Assembly: GCA_965644315.1 (NCBI GenBank)
Contig: CBFFRQ010000020.1
Coordinates: forward strand, 62,001 to 126,000
DNA: 64,000 nucleotides
DNA from: Caecitellus pseudoparvulus
Lineage: Eukaryota; Bigyra: Bicosoecida
Direction of reading: 5' to 3'
Within the stretch, counting starts at the first letter, position 1. Each line of letters starts with the position of its first letter. A program made the translations under genes and the position numbers. Below the pieces are notes generated by a model, which did not search any database, was not told the origin of the DNA, and saw nothing but the letters and a program-made list of their open reading frames with translations. Below are positions 10,473 to 19,894 of this stretch, piece after piece.

Positions 10473-10839
10473 AGTCTTATTCGCTGCCCTCTCCGCTGGG
10501 ACGCCTGCTGAGGAGTTGCTAACAGCGTGGCCCTGGTGCTGGGTGCACTTGTGCTGGTGCGAACTTCGTGTTATCAAGAGCTGCAGTGAAAGTCATCATG
10601 AAGTCATTCTTGGAGCATATTGAATTTAACATGTACCGCGCAAGTACCATGCGTTTGCTGCACCGCGATGCTAATGTACCGGCCCAAAACATTGGGGGTC
10701 CCCGTGGCCCGCGAGCGGTGGGCGCATCACGCAGTGTGCGGCCCTGCGCCACACTCATTGCAGCTGGAAAAAATGCTCCCCTTGGAGGCACTGGTTTGGC
10801 ATGGAAGTTGCGAGGCGTCCTAGGCCCTGAACGGGCCCC
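10473..10839. other. Spacer between C10 start and SLC25 carrier stop
   Basis: About 370 bases. The C10-proximal 105 bases could be an N-terminal extension of C10. The rest is presumed promoter of C10 and 3' UTR of the carrier; short open frames here resemble no family I know. Confidence 0.4.
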
Positions 10840-11898
10840 CTACTCCGTCACCCCCAACAGCGCCTGCACGCTCTTCTCGTAGACGTAAAATGTCACAGCA
10901 TTCACCAAGAAGCCGCGCGCCATGGTGACCCCCAGACCCTTGTAGAGACCTCTCAAGCTGCCGCTGTCCTGCAGTGCCCCCCGCCATGCCTGCAGCATGG
11001 ACATGGTCTGGGGCGCCGTCTGGATGCGCGTCTTGATAACGTCGATGGGGAAGATGGCAGCCCAGGACAGCAGGCCTGCCAAGCCACCGGACAGCAGCAG
11101 GGCCCAGGAGGGGTCCCCTGAGATGACAGCCGTGTACGTCATGCGCCTGGCCCTGCCGGGGTCTGGCTCCCAGGCGCGAACCAGGTAGGCCCGGGAGTAC
11201 TGGTACACGCCAAAGTACAGCGCAAAACCCATGATTTCTCGCACCAGAGTGGCGTTCAGGCCCTGGAAAGCACCCTGTGCCAAGCCCATGGTCTGGATAC
11301 GGTGGCGGATGCAGGCGAGGGAAGAGGGGTGCGACGCCTGGCGCCCCATGTCCACTTGCATGACGCACTTGGCCAGCTCTGCCGGCGTCAGGATGAAGGA
11401 AGCGAAGATGCCCGAGATGGCGCCTGCCGTCAAGTGGCGGCCAACACCCCAGCTGGAAATCGTATAGGGCTGAGCGTGGATCTCAGGCAGCGGGGAGCTC
11501 AGGGCGGGCGGCGGCGCGGGCGCTGGCAAGCCCAGCGCGTCCATTCCCTGCAGCACCGACGTGTACGTGCTGAAGAGCAGGGCGTTCTGGGGCGCCGCAG
11601 CCAGCAGAGGAGTGAGCAGGCCCCGGAACATGGCCAGGGGGCCCTCAGTGCGCAGGATGTGTTGACCTAGGCGCCAAGCACTGGCCCCAGCCTGTGTGGA
11701 CACGGCCCTGGACTGCATGATCACCTTCAGCCTGTCCATGGGCTGCCCGACCACGATGCTGCGACAGGTGAGGCGCGCGGAAGCGTGGGTGCACGGGGGG
11801 GCATTGACGGGCGGGATCAGCGCATTGACTGCCTCTTACCCCGCACAGCCCCCCAGAGATCCGGCTGCAAGCTCGGTGCCGATGCTGTGGTCATCCAT
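10840..11898 (-). CDS. Mitochondrial carrier family (SLC25) protein
   Basis: Exons 11898-11840 and 11758-10840 encode 325 residues. The three tandem repeats carry the carrier signatures QPMDRLKV, TPAELAKC and FPIDVIKTRIQ (PxD/ExxK/R). Exon 1 supplies the start of repeat 1, with MDDHSIGTELAAGSLGG and CAG joined to IVVGQP by removal of an 81 bp intron (donor gtaaga). The signatures look closest to the carnitine/ornithine branch (SLC25A15/A20/A29), so an amino-acid or acyl-carnitine substrate in the inner mitochondrial membrane is likely, but I cannot fix it. The start is the only ATG preceding the glycine-rich first helix. Confidence 0.9.
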
Positions 11899-12049
11899 CA
11901 AAAAGGAACCTGAAGGCTGCGGAATTTGCCGGGCACAACACCAACAGTTCTGACTTGGTAGGGAGCGCAGAGAAGCACCGTGAGTGGGGTAGGTGTAGAA
12001 TTTATGTAATGAGAATGGAATGTAACATTATGCGCGAAAGGTACAGCAG

Positions 12050-13348
12050 TCAGGGGTCTCGCGAGGGTGGTTCTGCGGCCGCCCCCCCTGCAACGGCAGG
12101 GACGTGCAGCGTCCACTCGCCGCTGTGCAAGTCATACGAAACATGGCGCATGCCCTTCCCACTGGCCATGCGCCTCAGCTTCTCTGTGTATCCAGCTGCT
12201 TCGCCCTGCTCTTCCTCCGGCAGGGCATCTCGAAGGGCTGACCGGGCCAGGGGGGGTGCAGTCTGCTCCTGCCACGCCGAAGTGGGCGGCAGGCCCGGAC
12301 ACAGCGGCAGCCCCTGCAGCATGACCTGCGTGGCGCAGGGAGCACATCGCCTCAAGAGCTCTTCGTGACGCGCCCATGCCGAGCCCCCGCCGCTCCTGCA
12401 CGCCACGGCTGCTGTCCGGCACTCCACACTGTCAGCCTCCAGCCCCTCATGGTACCCCTCCACGTCAAGCAGGGGATATGCAGGGTCCAGCCAAGGCTCC
12501 GGCCAGCAGTCCCACAGCACGAGCTGCTGTGCGTGGGCCTGCAGCTGCCTGGGCAGGGTCAGCTGCCCGCCCCACAGCTCCACGCGGGCCAGGGACAGAC
12601 CTCGAACATCAAGGGGCGCCAGCCATGTCACGGCACCCTGCCCAGGGAAGACCAGGGTGAAGCCACAGAGCGCTGCGAGGGCCTTGTCAGCCACTTTCGG
12701 CTTCGCACTGCACAGCCACTGCAGGTACTCCGCTGTGGGCAGGGTGAAGGCGCCTGCAGGGGTGTCACACGGGGGCTCGACGCTCTCCACTTCCACGTCC
12801 CCCGTCGCTTCGCTGGGCGGAGGGAGGGGCGCTGTCCCCTCGCAAATCGTGACATTGCGCCGGTGGGGGGCCTTGCCACGGGCAGCTGGGCGGGGAGCCG
12901 CTCGGGACAAGTGCACCACACTCATGTCCTGGACGCCAATGTCCCCGACCGTATTCGAGTCGTCCTCGCCGCTGAGTGAGCCAGTGGGCGCCTCCAGGAC
13001 CCACTGCCGATGCTGTCCTAGAGCTTTCATCTCCTCCAGCTGCTCCTGCCAAGCCTCATCGTCAGCAGGCACCGGAGCGCGCCCTCGACAGTACTGCACC
13101 GTGGCGAGGGCTTGCAAGATGGCGCTGGAGCCAGTGGCTCGCAGGGGCAGCCGGATCCACACCAGCTCCGCGTTGTGCTTCAAGACCACACACATGCGCA
13201 CGAAATGCGGCGTGCATGGCGCATTCAGCTCAATGCCCCGCTGCATGTGCACCACGGGGGCTGGCCGGTCTGCGGAAATCGATGCCATCCTGGCACACAA
13301 CTCTGCTCTGCTGCAGGGCTGCTCCCCAGACGCAGGCGCACCCTGCAT
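12050..13348 (-). CDS. Protein of unknown function (about 432 residues)
   Basis: A long uninterrupted frame. I chose the ATG at 13348 (MQGAPASGEQPCSRAEL); the frame stays open to 13729, but that would run into the divergent transporter start at 13715. No domain is recognised. A middle stretch (about 12480-12650) has leucine-spaced segments such as GLSLARVELWGGQLTLP, suggestive of a degenerate leucine-rich or beta-helical region. The central part is acidic and low in complexity; the C-terminus has several Cys. An undetected intron is possible. It shares the 13349-13714 spacer with the transporter. Confidence 0.55.
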   Translation of the reverse strand: MQGAPASGEQPCSRAELCARMASISADRPAPVVHMQRGIELNAPCTPHFVRMCVVLKHNAELVWIRLPLRATGSSAILQALATVQYCRGRAPVPADDEAWQEQLEEMKALGQHRQWVLEAPTGSLSGEDDSNTVGDIGVQDMSVVHLSRAAPRPAARGKAPHRRNVTICEGTAPLPPPSEATGDVEVESVEPPCDTPAGAFTLPTAEYLQWLCSAKPKVADKALAALCGFTLVFPGQGAVTWLAPLDVRGLSLARVELWGGQLTLPRQLQAHAQQLVLWDCWPEPWLDPAYPLLDVEGYHEGLEADSVECRTAAVACRSGGGSAWARHEELLRRCAPCATQVMLQGLPLCPGLPPTSAWQEQTAPPLARSALRDALPEEEQGEAAGYTEKLRRMASGKGMRHVSYDLHSGEWTLHVPAVAGGAAAEPPSRDP

Positions 13349-13714
13349 CGCCACCTCGGTAGGCGTAGCATATGAATTCTGGGGGTGTGTTTTGAGTGCT
13401 ACATTGAGAACCTGGCTGCAGGGGGGGGGGCGGGGTAGGTGGGCTTGAGTTGCTGCTTGGCACCCCCACACAGACAAACGCTTGCTTGCCTCCGCAAACG
13501 GACAATGACCCAAAACTCCATCTCCCAATTCACGACCCATAATTCGCCGTCTTGAGGCTCTGCAACCCTCTGCCCCCCTTCCCTGCAGTGCCCGTTGGCT
13601 CGGCCAGGTCAGCCCTCGCAACTTACGTGGTTTCCGCCGTTTTGGTGCCTGCAAGTCAGCTCCCAAGGCTGTGCCTACTGCCGGGAGCTGTGACGACTTC
13701 AAGCTGCTGAAGAC
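13349..13714. promoter_or_regulatory. Divergent promoter region, orphan gene / transporter
   Basis: About 365 bases between two divergent start codons, so it should hold both promoters. It contains a G/C homopolymer tract near 13422-13430. I see no TATA box or other element I would name. Confidence 0.4.
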
Positions 13715-15589
13715 ATGCAAGAGGATCACGCCAATGCTGTGTGTGCAGAGCCACCCCTAGAGGCGCCTCTGCTCGCCACCACAGCTGGCGGGCAAATCGA
13801 AGGGCAGGGCTCACTTGTTCCGCACGCCGCCAGCGCACAAGATGACTCTCCAAGCAGTGGTACAGGCAGCGAAGCGGGCGGCTCCAGCCGTGGATGGAGC
13901 GCTGAGTACTCCACTTTTTCCAACCCAGTCAGTGGGCGGGGCAGCACTGGGCGCCCCCGCACGACAGATGCTTCAACTGTCGGCGCCTCTGCGGCCTCAG
14001 AGCCGAGAAGCCTGGCACACAGTAGCCCAGCCTGCGCGCCAGGCAGCACCCTGGCAGTGCTGCCGACACACGAGGCCCAAGGCAATGCCTCTGCTTCAAG
14101 ATCAGGCCCAAAAGCCAAGGGCAAGACAGCGAGTGTGCGAAAGCTGCCGCTGGAAGTGCGCAGTGCACGCAGCACGCTGGACAGTGACAGCGGCAGCGAG
14201 ACGTCTGGCGGCGGGGGGCGGCGATCCGGCACCAAGCGCACTGTGGGCGTGCTGGGCCTGGCCTTGCTGGCGTACTTGACGGTGTGTGCGGGGCCGTACG
14301 GCATCGAGGACGCAGTGGCGGCAGCTGGCCCTGGCCCCGTCCTCCTGGGCGTCATCCTGCTGGGGCTGCTGTGGGGCCTGCCCCAGTCCCTCATCACCGC
14401 CGAGCTGAGCTGCATGATGGACGTAAATGGCAGCTATGTCCTGTGGGTGGAGCGCGGCCTGGGCCCCACAGCAGCCTGGATCTCCTCCTTCAACTCAGCC
14501 CTCTCCAACGCCTGCGACACGCCTCTGTACTGCATCCTGCTGTCCACGTACGTGAACTCCCTCGTGGCGTCCATGACGGGCAGTGCTCTGCCACACTGGG
14601 CCCAGCTGGCCCTGCGTGGCGCCACCCTCGCCATCATGCTCAGCGCAAACCTGCGGGGCATGGAGACGGTGCAGGGTGGCGCGCTGCTGGTAGTGCTGGC
14701 CATGCTGCTGCCTTTCCTGCTGGAGCCCATCGTGGGCTGGCACTACCTGCAGCCAGCGGAGTGGGTGGCCACCCGTCCCCTGCAGGACGTCGAGTGGGCT
14801 GTCCTCACCTCCACCCTGCTGTGGAACTTCCAAGGCTGGGATGCCATGGGGGCCATCGCGGGTGAGGTGAAGCACGCCTCCCGCACCTACGTCTGGGGCA
14901 TCGTCCTGGCCCTGCTCCTCACCGTCGTCACGTACCTCATCCCCGTCGCCACCAACGCCGGCGTGAACAGCAACTTCGCCGCCTGGGGCGACGGCAGCCT
15001 CGCTGGCATGGCCAGCCAGGTGGCGCCGTGGCTGGGCGTGTGGGTGGTGGTGGGGGCCTGCCTGGCCCAGCTGGGCAACGGGCTGACCATGCTGGCCAAC
15101 TCCTCCCGAGTGCTGTGGCAGATGGCCCACCGCCGCATGCTGCCGCCAGTGCTGGGCTGCACGTGGGAGGCCTACGGCACGCCCGCCACCGCCCTGCTGG
15201 CACAGGCCCTCGTCACGGCAGTGCTCATGGTGGTCTCTGACTTCCCCACCCTCGTCGTCTTTGACACCTTCTTCAACAACATCTCCCTCACCCTGGAAAC
15301 CGTTGCCTTCCTCCGCCTGCGGTACATCGAGGCCAACACGCACCGGCCCTTCCTCGTGCCGGGCGGGCTCCCCCTCGCCTGGGCGCTCACCGTGGCCAAG
15401 GGAGCCGTGCTGGGTTTTGCCTTTGCCACCATCACGGCATGGCATGTGTGGGCCATTGCAGGTGGCGTCAACGTCGTCGTCATCCTCGGGTACTTTGCAG
15501 TCTCCCACTGCCGCAGGTCAGACCTGCAGGCGTCGGCCGGTCGGCTTGGGCCTGGGGAGGAGGCGGCCCTGCTGCTGTCGGAAGTGTGA
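13715..15589 (+). CDS. APC-superfamily transporter, polyamine/amino-acid (PHS-like) family
   Basis: An intronless 624-residue protein. The first ~170 residues are Ser/Ala-rich and probably a cytosolic regulatory tail. About 12 membrane spans follow. AGPYGIEDAVAAAGPGP in TM1 and NFQGWDAMGAIAGEVKHA in TM6 match the polyamine-uptake/LAT-like branch, in which unwound TM1 and TM6 segments bind substrate. It most likely imports polyamines or amino acids at the plasma membrane or an organelle; the substrate is inference. The start is the first ATG after the divergent promoter. Confidence 0.88.
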   Translation: MQEDHANAVCAEPPLEAPLLATTAGGQIEGQGSLVPHAASAQDDSPSSGTGSEAGGSSRGWSAEYSTFSNPVSGRGSTGRPRTTDASTVGASAASEPRSLAHSSPACAPGSTLAVLPTHEAQGNASASRSGPKAKGKTASVRKLPLEVRSARSTLDSDSGSETSGGGGRRSGTKRTVGVLGLALLAYLTVCAGPYGIEDAVAAAGPGPVLLGVILLGLLWGLPQSLITAELSCMMDVNGSYVLWVERGLGPTAAWISSFNSALSNACDTPLYCILLSTYVNSLVASMTGSALPHWAQLALRGATLAIMLSANLRGMETVQGGALLVVLAMLLPFLLEPIVGWHYLQPAEWVATRPLQDVEWAVLTSTLLWNFQGWDAMGAIAGEVKHASRTYVWGIVLALLLTVVTYLIPVATNAGVNSNFAAWGDGSLAGMASQVAPWLGVWVVVGACLAQLGNGLTMLANSSRVLWQMAHRRMLPPVLGCTWEAYGTPATALLAQALVTAVLMVVSDFPTLVVFDTFFNNISLTLETVAFLRLRYIEANTHRPFLVPGGLPLAWALTVAKGAVLGFAFATITAWHVWAIAGGVNVVVILGYFAVSHCRRSDLQASAGRLGPGEEAALLLSEV

Positions 15590-15702
15590 AGTCTCCACGC
15601 ACTCCCCGTGTATTGTAATAATTCATTGTCATGCCAACGGGCGCTGCACCGTCGCTGCCACGACAAGCGCGAGGCGACGTGCCGGCAGCTCACACAGTGG
15701 CC

Positions 15703-16835
15703 ATGCCTGAAACGCAGACGAAACAGCGGGCCAAGCGGCTCCTGCACATTTCCGCCGTTCCAGAACACCTTGCATTCAATGACCATGTGCTCGACGGGTA
15801 CCGCAAGCCACTGTCCCCTTGGGGCTGCTTCCTCAGCATTTTCCAGCTGCACAATGAGACACTCAACATCTTGACACATGGAGGCGCCTGGCTCGTGAGT
15901 GCGCAGCAGCCGCCCCGCGCAGCCACCGCGCACGCCCGCCAAACTCCCTGCCGCAGGTCATGATCCTCTGGCTACTGCACACTCCCTGGCTGGCCTGCCT
16001 AGTGCCACCTCACCTGCCCCCCGCGCCGGGGCCCCTACTCTGGTGGGTGGTCACTGGGACCCTGCCTGAGCCACAGGGCACGCAGGAGGTCCCTGACTCT
16101 GGCACATACCACACGTGGCACGCACTAGGCGGGTACACGTTTGTGGCGGGCCGTGGCGACGTGCCGCTCCTGGCGCTGGGGCTATACACCGCTGCCGCCA
16201 GCGTGACGATGGGGCTGTCAGCGGTGTACCACACGTGCATGCCAGCCACCCGCACGGCGCGGCAGTACGCAGCCCTGCTCAAGACAGACGTCGCAGGCGT
16301 GTGGCTTGTGAACATCGCAGGGTGGGCACTATCCATTTACCCTGTCGGGGCGTGTGTCCTGCCACTGGCCTGGCGCACCGCCCCCGTGGCGCTGGCGGGG
16401 GCAGCCACCCTCATCCTCATCCTCACAGCGACCTCCCCAGCCCAGCGGGGCATCCCCCTGCTCATGCTGGCTGCGGCACGCCTGGTGGGCTTCCCTCTGC
16501 GGGCCTGGTGGGGCCTGGGGTGGCTGGAGGCCACTTGGCTGTGGACACTGTCGGAGGGCCTGGCGCTGCTGGGGGGCGTCGTGAACGTGCTGCGCATTCC
16601 AGAGCGCTGGTCGCCGGGGGCCTTCGACGTCTTCTTCAACTCCCACACCATCATGCACGTGGTGGCGGTGGCGGCCATCTCCACGGCCCACGTGGCAGCA
16701 GGCATGGACAGGGCGTGGGTGCTGCATGGAGACCACCACGCCACCGTGTGCCTCGCAGAGGAGTCACACGTGTGGTTGGTGCCGGCGCGCAGAGCGTTCG
16801 CGTGGGCGCTGGGTGTGAATGCAGAGGGGGAGTGA
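15703..16835 (+). CDS. PAQR family (progestin/adipoQ receptor-like) membrane protein
   Basis: Exons 15703-15894 and 15957-16835 (62 bp intron, gtgagt, phase 0) encode 356 residues. PAQR landmarks are LAFNDHVLDGYRKPLS, FQLHNETLNILTH, SAVYHTC with a following LLKTDVAGVW, and FFNSHTIMHVVAVAA. The conserved His and Asp residues that coordinate zinc in this family are present: YHTC, LKTD and SHTIMH. Seven-span PAQRs include adiponectin/progestin receptors and ceramidase-like hydrolases. The C-terminal part continues past the core with one more predicted span. Which of these activities applies cannot be read from the sequence. Confidence 0.9.
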
Positions 16836-16861
16836 GTGTCGCCACGCCCCACCCTGAGCCA

Positions 16862-17436
16862 TCAGCTGCGTGCCTTGATCTTGCCCAGCAAGTCCTTGAT
16901 CCGGTGCTTCATCACGGGCTGCCCGCGGTCTGTGCGCTCCTTGTACTTGCGGGCCTTGGAACGGCGGGCCTTCAGCCGCTTGGCCCTCTCCACCTCAGCG
17001 GCTGCAGCGGCCTCCTTGCGAGCCAGTGCCTGCGCAGCGCGCTGCTCGGCAGCCCGTTTCGCCTTGAAAAGCGGGTCGTACTTGACAGCTGGTGCAGATG
17101 GGGCTGACTGGGGCTCTGGGGAACTATCGGCAGCCACAGGGGAAGATGGAGTGGGGCTGCCAGCCCGGTCCGCTGCCTCGCCCGCATCCTGCGCACCGCC
17201 GGCTCTGGATCGCTTGCCGCTCTTTGCCCGGGGTCCAGGCTGCACGATTCCAGCCGCCTCAGCAGAGGGCAGCACCTTGCTGAAATACTCTGACTTCTGG
17301 CGCTTTGTTGAGATCTTCTCACGCCGCCGCTTGCGCTGCAGGGGGACAGAGGGGTGCAGCAACTTGCGCAGGTGAGCATGGAACCAGTTTCCGCACCCCA
17401 TACCAAGAAACGCTTGAAGTGGTCTGTGGAAGACAT
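16862..17436 (-). CDS. FYV7: FYV7-like rRNA-processing protein
   Basis: Exons 17436-17404 (MSSTDHFKRFL) and 17335-16862, joined in phase 0 over a 68 bp intron, give 168 residues. The C-terminus carries the family hallmark ARKYKERTDRGQPVMKHR followed by IKDLLGKI; the N-terminus is strongly basic (RKRRREKISTKRQKSEYF). A low-complexity middle links them, and a Lys/Arg/Ala-rich coiled-coil-like helix precedes the hallmark. Fyv7 (animal CCDC59) acts in the nucleolus in 18S pre-rRNA processing. The stop lies only 26 bp from the convergent PAQR stop. Confidence 0.82.
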
Positions 17437-17931
17437 GGCGCGCCTATGCAAAAGAGATAATGCGAGCGCTGCTAGAGCTTTCTGGTGCCAAGCAAACTTG
17501 AGCTGGGCAGCGTGCAGGAGAGGGGACCGGGGAGGAAGCAGGCGCGTTCCTGCAGCACAAGTGTGGATGCCGACTTTCTGCGGGGCAGGTGCAAGTCACA
17601 ACAGAACGGGAAGTGTTCCTCGGGTTGAAGCACTAATGATTGCAAAGTAGAGGAACGAGTGATGTGCTGTGAAGCGCCAAGGGCCCCACGAACCCGCCAC
17701 TCGCCCTCGCTTCTCGACCAAGCCAGCCTTGCCTCGGCCAACGGCAGCGACGGAGGCTGCGAGCTGCAGCGCCCAGCAAACGCTGGCCGTCCCAAAACCA
17801 ATCCCAGTTGATGCCCAGTCCCTCGTTCACTTTGTGGCTCAGCTTCTCTCGCCTTGCACCCCTCTCTCCCTGCACTCGCCCAGGCTGCGTGCGGAGTTTC
17901 AACGAGCGTTTCACACACCACCACTGCAGAC
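17437..17931. promoter_or_regulatory. Divergent promoter region, FYV7 / CCT3
   Basis: About 495 bases between divergent starts. Long antisense frames cross it but continue through CCT3 exons and carry no recognisable protein sequence. I see no RNA gene. Confidence 0.4.
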
Positions 17932-19835
17932 ATGCAGGCAGGCGGCGCACCCGTGCTGGTGCTGAACCAGAACACCCAGCGTGAGACAGGCCGCAAGGCG
18001 CAGCTGGGCAACATCGCTGCTGCAAAGGTGCGTGATGCGGGGCGCGTGTAGGGCATAGCAAGCGCCCGTACGTACGCAACGCCAAGCATGCCCACACCTG
18101 CCCCGCCCGCTGCCTGCTGGCCCCTCCCACAGGCCGTGTCCGACGTCGTGCGCACAACCCTCGGGCCTCGATCCATGTTGAAGATGCTGCTGGACCCCAT
18201 GGGAGGCATCGTGATGACCAACGACGGGAACGCCATCCTGCGTGAAATCGACGTCGCCCACCCGGCCGCCAAGAGCATGATTGAGCTCAGCCGCAACCAG
18301 AGCGAGGAAGTGGGGGATGGCACGACCTCCGTCATCATCCTGTGTACGTAGCTGCTGTGTCACCATGTGCTCAGACTGACCCCATGGAGGGGCAGAGCAC
18401 TGCAGGCGCCCGCCGCGCATGGCGTTTCATGGCCGTTGACATGCCGCACGGCACCCCGCACGCCTTCGCCCGCTGCACAGCTGGCGAGATGCTGGTGGTG
18501 GCAGAGCCATTCCTGATGCAGAGCATGCACCCCACCGTGATTGTGCGCGCCTACCGCCAGGCCCTGGACGCCGCCATGGAGATCTGCGAGAGCATCGCCG
18601 TGGACATCGACACCACCGACGAGGAGCAGATGCGGCGCCTGATCCTGTCGTGCATTGGCACCAAGTTCACGTCTCGCTTCGGGGACCTCATGGCAGACCT
18701 GGCCCTCAAGGCCGTGCAGCGCGTGATGGTGGAGCAGGGCGGGCACAAGATCATTGACACCAAGCGGTACGCCAAGGTGGAGAAGATCCCGGGGGGTGAC
18801 CTGTCCGAGTGCCGCGTGCTGGACGGCGTGATGATCAACAAGGACGTCACGCACGCCCGCATGCGCCGGCGCATCGAGAACCCCCGCATCCTGCTGCTGG
18901 ACTGCCCCGTGGAGTACAAGAAGGGCGAGAGCCAGACGAGCCTGGAGATCACCAAAGAGGAGGACTTCGCCGCCATCCTGCGCCAGGAAGAGGAGTACGT
19001 CGAGCGCATGTGCGCCGACATCATCCGCCTCAAGCCTGACTTGGTGTGCACGGAGAAGGGCGTGTCAGACCTCGCCCAGCACTACCTGTACAAGGCCGGC
19101 ATCTCTGTCCTGCGCCGCCTGCGCAAGACGGATAACAACCGCATCGCCAGGTGCTGCGGCGCCACCATCGTGCACCGCACGGAGGAGCTGACAGAGGAGG
19201 ACATCGGCACGGGCTGCGGCCTGTTCGAGGTGCGCAAGTTCGGCGACGAGTACTTCTCCTTCATCGAGGAGTGCGCCGACCCCAAGGCCTGCACCATCCT
19301 CCTGCGGGGCGCCTCCAAGGACGTGCTCATGGAGATCGAGCGCAACCTGGAGGACGCCATCGGCGTCGCCCGCAACGTCATGTTCGAGCCCAAGCTCCTG
19401 CCCGGCGGCGGCGCGACAGAGATGGCCATCGCCCAGGGCCTGGCCGAGCGCAGCACCAGCGTGGCGGGCGTGGAGGCGTGGCCCTTCCGGGCCGTCGGGC
19501 GGGCCATGGAGGTCATCCCCCGCACCTTGGCACAGAACTGCGGCGCAGATGTCGTGCGCCTGCTGACGGAGCTGCGGGCAGCCAAGGCTGAGGGCGCCAA
19601 CCCCATGTTGGGCCTGGACGGCTCCACTGGCAAGCTGGCAGACGTCTCGGAGCTGGGCATCTGGGACCCCTTCACTGTGAAGACGCAGACCATCAAGACC
19701 GCCATCGAGGCGGCGTGCATGCTGCTGCGCATCGACGACATCGTCTCGGGCATGACGTCCAGGCACAAGAAGGCAGACGCGGCGGCGGGGGCGCGGGGTG
19801 GCGCGCCCTCCATGCAGCCCATGCCGGGCATGTAG
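17932..19835 (+). CDS. CCT3: TCP-1/CCT chaperonin subunit gamma
   Basis: Exons 17932-18027, 18133-18343 and 18481-19835 encode 553 residues, the usual length. It is one of eight subunits of the cytosolic TRiC/CCT folding chamber, whose clients include actin and tubulin. Visible features: VLVLNQNTQRETGRKAQ at the N-terminus, TTLGPRSMLKMLLDPMGG, the ATP-binding GDGTTS at the end of exon 2, the substrate-domain core, the catalytic-site region LLPGGGATE, and the C-terminal nucleotide-binding GIWDPFTVKTQTIKTA. Intron 2 has donor gtacgt and phase 1, giving SGEM where most homologues have AGEM. The protein ends with a Gly/Met-rich tail. It is convergent with Nup98-96, with 59 bp between stops. Confidence 0.97.
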
Positions 19836-19894
19836 GTGCAATGCAACGACAGTCAGCGCTTCACGGAGCCTGCATTGATGTGGCGTGGCGCGGC

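Noticed and set aside
14495-15508. 337-residue minus-strand frame antisense to the transporter
   Set aside because: Shadow of transmembrane codons; Gly/His-rich with no recognisable feature.
17472-18338. 288-residue minus-strand frame over the CCT3 promoter and exons 1-2
   Set aside because: Antisense to conserved CCT3 exons; composition is not protein-like.
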